Part shown: one piece after another, positions 63,073-64,000 of the stretch
Layout: each line of letters begins with the position of its first letter
Numbering within the stretch: position 1 is the stretch's first letter
Assembly (NCBI GenBank): GCA_028023455.1
Contig: JAQFVV010001009.1
Location: forward strand, 60,001-124,000
Direction of reading: 5' to 3'
Origin: Epiperipatus broadwayi
Lineage: Eukaryota; Onychophora; Udeonychophora; Euonychophora; Peripatidae
DNA: 64,000 nt
Translations under genes and position numbers: made by a program
Notes under the pieces: generated by a model
What the model saw: only the letters and a program-made list of their open reading frames with translations
Databases searched by the model: none
What the model was told of the DNA's origin: nothing

Positions 63073-63380
63073 TTATAGGTGATTCTGTACCCCCAGCTCC
63101 AGGTTATGGCTCAGTATGCCTGCAACTACATTATCACTTCCCTTTTTGTAAAGGATGGAGTAATTGAACCTCTGCACAAAAAGACTCCACTGGATTAGTC
63201 GAGTTTTTGTTAAATAGCTATGTTTGAGGAACTCCAGGATTTTATCATCAGTGCTAACAATCACTTCTGATCTCATCAAGAACTGACAAAACTTCTGAAA
63301 TTCCCACACCATAGCCAAAGCCTCCTTGGCTAGCCTCAAAGCTGCACCTAATCCCATATTTACTATGATCCACCAGGACC
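63073..63380 (-). pseudogene. RNase H domain of the right-hand Gypsy element
   Basis: KEALAMVWEFQKFCQFLMRSE, then STDDKILEFL (usual TDHKaL), RLIQWSLFVQRFNYSILYKKGSDNVVAGILS (usual 'N.vADaLSR', here VAGILS). The opening 'DAS..G' strand is in another frame as LVLVDHSKYG just upstream, so a frameshift splits the domain after its first catalytic Asp. The last Asp of VADALSR is Gly here. Confidence 0.85.
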
Positions 63381-64000
63381 AATAAGGGTTTTTTTAAATC
63401 AGGATAAGTTTTCATTACCTGATGATATTTTTTTCCTTAATACCTTGCTCCTCAGTCAATCTTCATGATTTTTGTTTGTATATTAATTGGAATAATGATT
63501 TTATATCTGTCACAAAGTTTTTATAAAATTTATTATAGAAATTACACAACCCCAAGAAAAACATAATCTGTTTCACCATGCAAGGGTTTGGGTAATTTTT
63601 CAGATTTGATCAGGATGAGGCTTAATTCATATTGTGTTGATCAAATGCCCCAAGAATTTTGTACACTATGTGGTTTTTTTTAATGTTGATGCAGATACCC
63701 ATCATTTCACATTCTCACAAGAACATATCAAAATGTTTTATATGCTTGCTGAAAATTTTAGATGAAATAATGACATCATCTATGTATATGGTGACTTTGT
63801 TCTTGATCTCTTCTCCTGTAACAATATATGATGTAAACATTTTAATATGCTAACCTCACTATATATTTTAATGAAATGGTGTGTATTTATGGTCTACAGG
63901 ATGTAAACTGATCTGTCAATAACTGAGAGTGAGATCAAGAGTGAATTTTTTTCTATGAATCTATTCACCAATTCATTGATTGATGGGGGGCATACTGATC
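63381..64000 (-). pseudogene. Reverse transcriptase of the right-hand Gypsy element (partial)
   Basis: Near 63775-63786 the minus strand codes YIDD within KVTIYIDDVIISSKIFSKHIKHF, the catalytic motif C with the usual following His. After a decayed stretch, FFLGLCNFYNKFYKNF (about 63500-63560) is the 'FLGL.nYYRkFI.nFs' connection to RNase H. Upstream motifs A and B lie near or beyond the window edge. Confidence 0.83.

Larger units (their letters stand above)
61817..64000 (-). mobile_element. Ty3/Gypsy retrotransposon pol region, minus strand, cut by the window edge
   Basis: Read from 64000 downward the pol domains come in the Ty3/Gypsy order. They are reverse transcriptase with YIDD (about 63780), the 'LGLCNFY.KF.KN' connection (about 63550), RNase H (63073-63357), the integrase HHCC zinc part (about 62680), the integrase core start (FYGPLPDWW, about 62590), core end (62062-62292) and C-terminal module (61817-62005). 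Frameshifts and stops break nearly every domain. It is unrelated in wording to the element at 44277-52181. Gag, protease and the 5' LTR would lie beyond the window. Confidence 0.88.

Overview
The window looks like nuclear DNA from an animal, very probably an invertebrate. It is strongly A+T-rich (roughly 70-75% by eye) and gene-poor. It is full of decayed retroelements of classes typical of metazoan genomes: RTE-like and other non-LTR elements, Penelope-like elements with GIY-YIG domains, Ty3/Gypsy elements and a hAT relative. Long ATT, GATA and TA microsatellites are common. The one open gene of cellular type is an intronless seven-helix receptor. I cannot fix the species. Cephalopods, chelicerates, cnidarians and flatworms can all show this mix, so treat any taxonomic guess as inference.

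Layout. 1-1.5 kb: wreck of a hAT-type transposase of the GTF2IRD2/ZBED-like group. 1.7-3.8 kb: one RTE-like retrotransposon whose 5' part is inverted against its 3' part, with a tRNA-like insert. 6.6-8.4 kb: a 5'-truncated non-LTR element with reverse transcriptase, a C-terminal Cys/His motif and an ACATC-repeat tail. 10.5-11.05 kb: a 77-bp direct repeat bracketing 377 bp of richer sequence. 13.18-14.18 kb: a divergent class-A-like G-protein-coupled receptor. 16.9-20.9 kb: an old tandem duplication of about 2 kb. 26.6-27.4 kb: a Penelope fragment. 28.2-30.6 kb: the 5' half of an L1/Tx1-like element (ORF1 and endonuclease). 37.3-37.7 kb: a minisatellite in which one unit carries a 52-unit ATT expansion.

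The most structured region is 41.4-54.6 kb. A Penelope-like element on the minus strand (41977-44276 plus 52182-52625, with a terminal repeat at each end) has been split by a Ty3/Gypsy LTR retrotransposon (44277-52181). That element has TG...CA long terminal repeats of about 2.2-2.4 kb, a primer-binding site, a polypurine tract and a GTAT target duplication. Its interior kept gag and the integrase tail but lost protease, reverse transcriptase, RNase H and the integrase core. A second Penelope copy lies head-on against it at 52626-54175, followed by an RTE fragment. The Penelope terminal repeats carry a decayed hammerhead-ribozyme-like motif in three copies.

59.3-60.2 kb holds a third Penelope family fragment with inverted ends. 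61.8-64.0 kb holds a different Ty3/Gypsy element on the minus strand that runs off the window edge. Most other stretches are AT-rich non-coding DNA with microsatellites and short tRNA-like (SINE-like) repeats. I found no clear multi-gene pathway and no CRISPR, operon or prokaryotic features. The interest lies in nested mobile elements, ribozyme-like motifs, datable microsatellite growth and the odd receptor.
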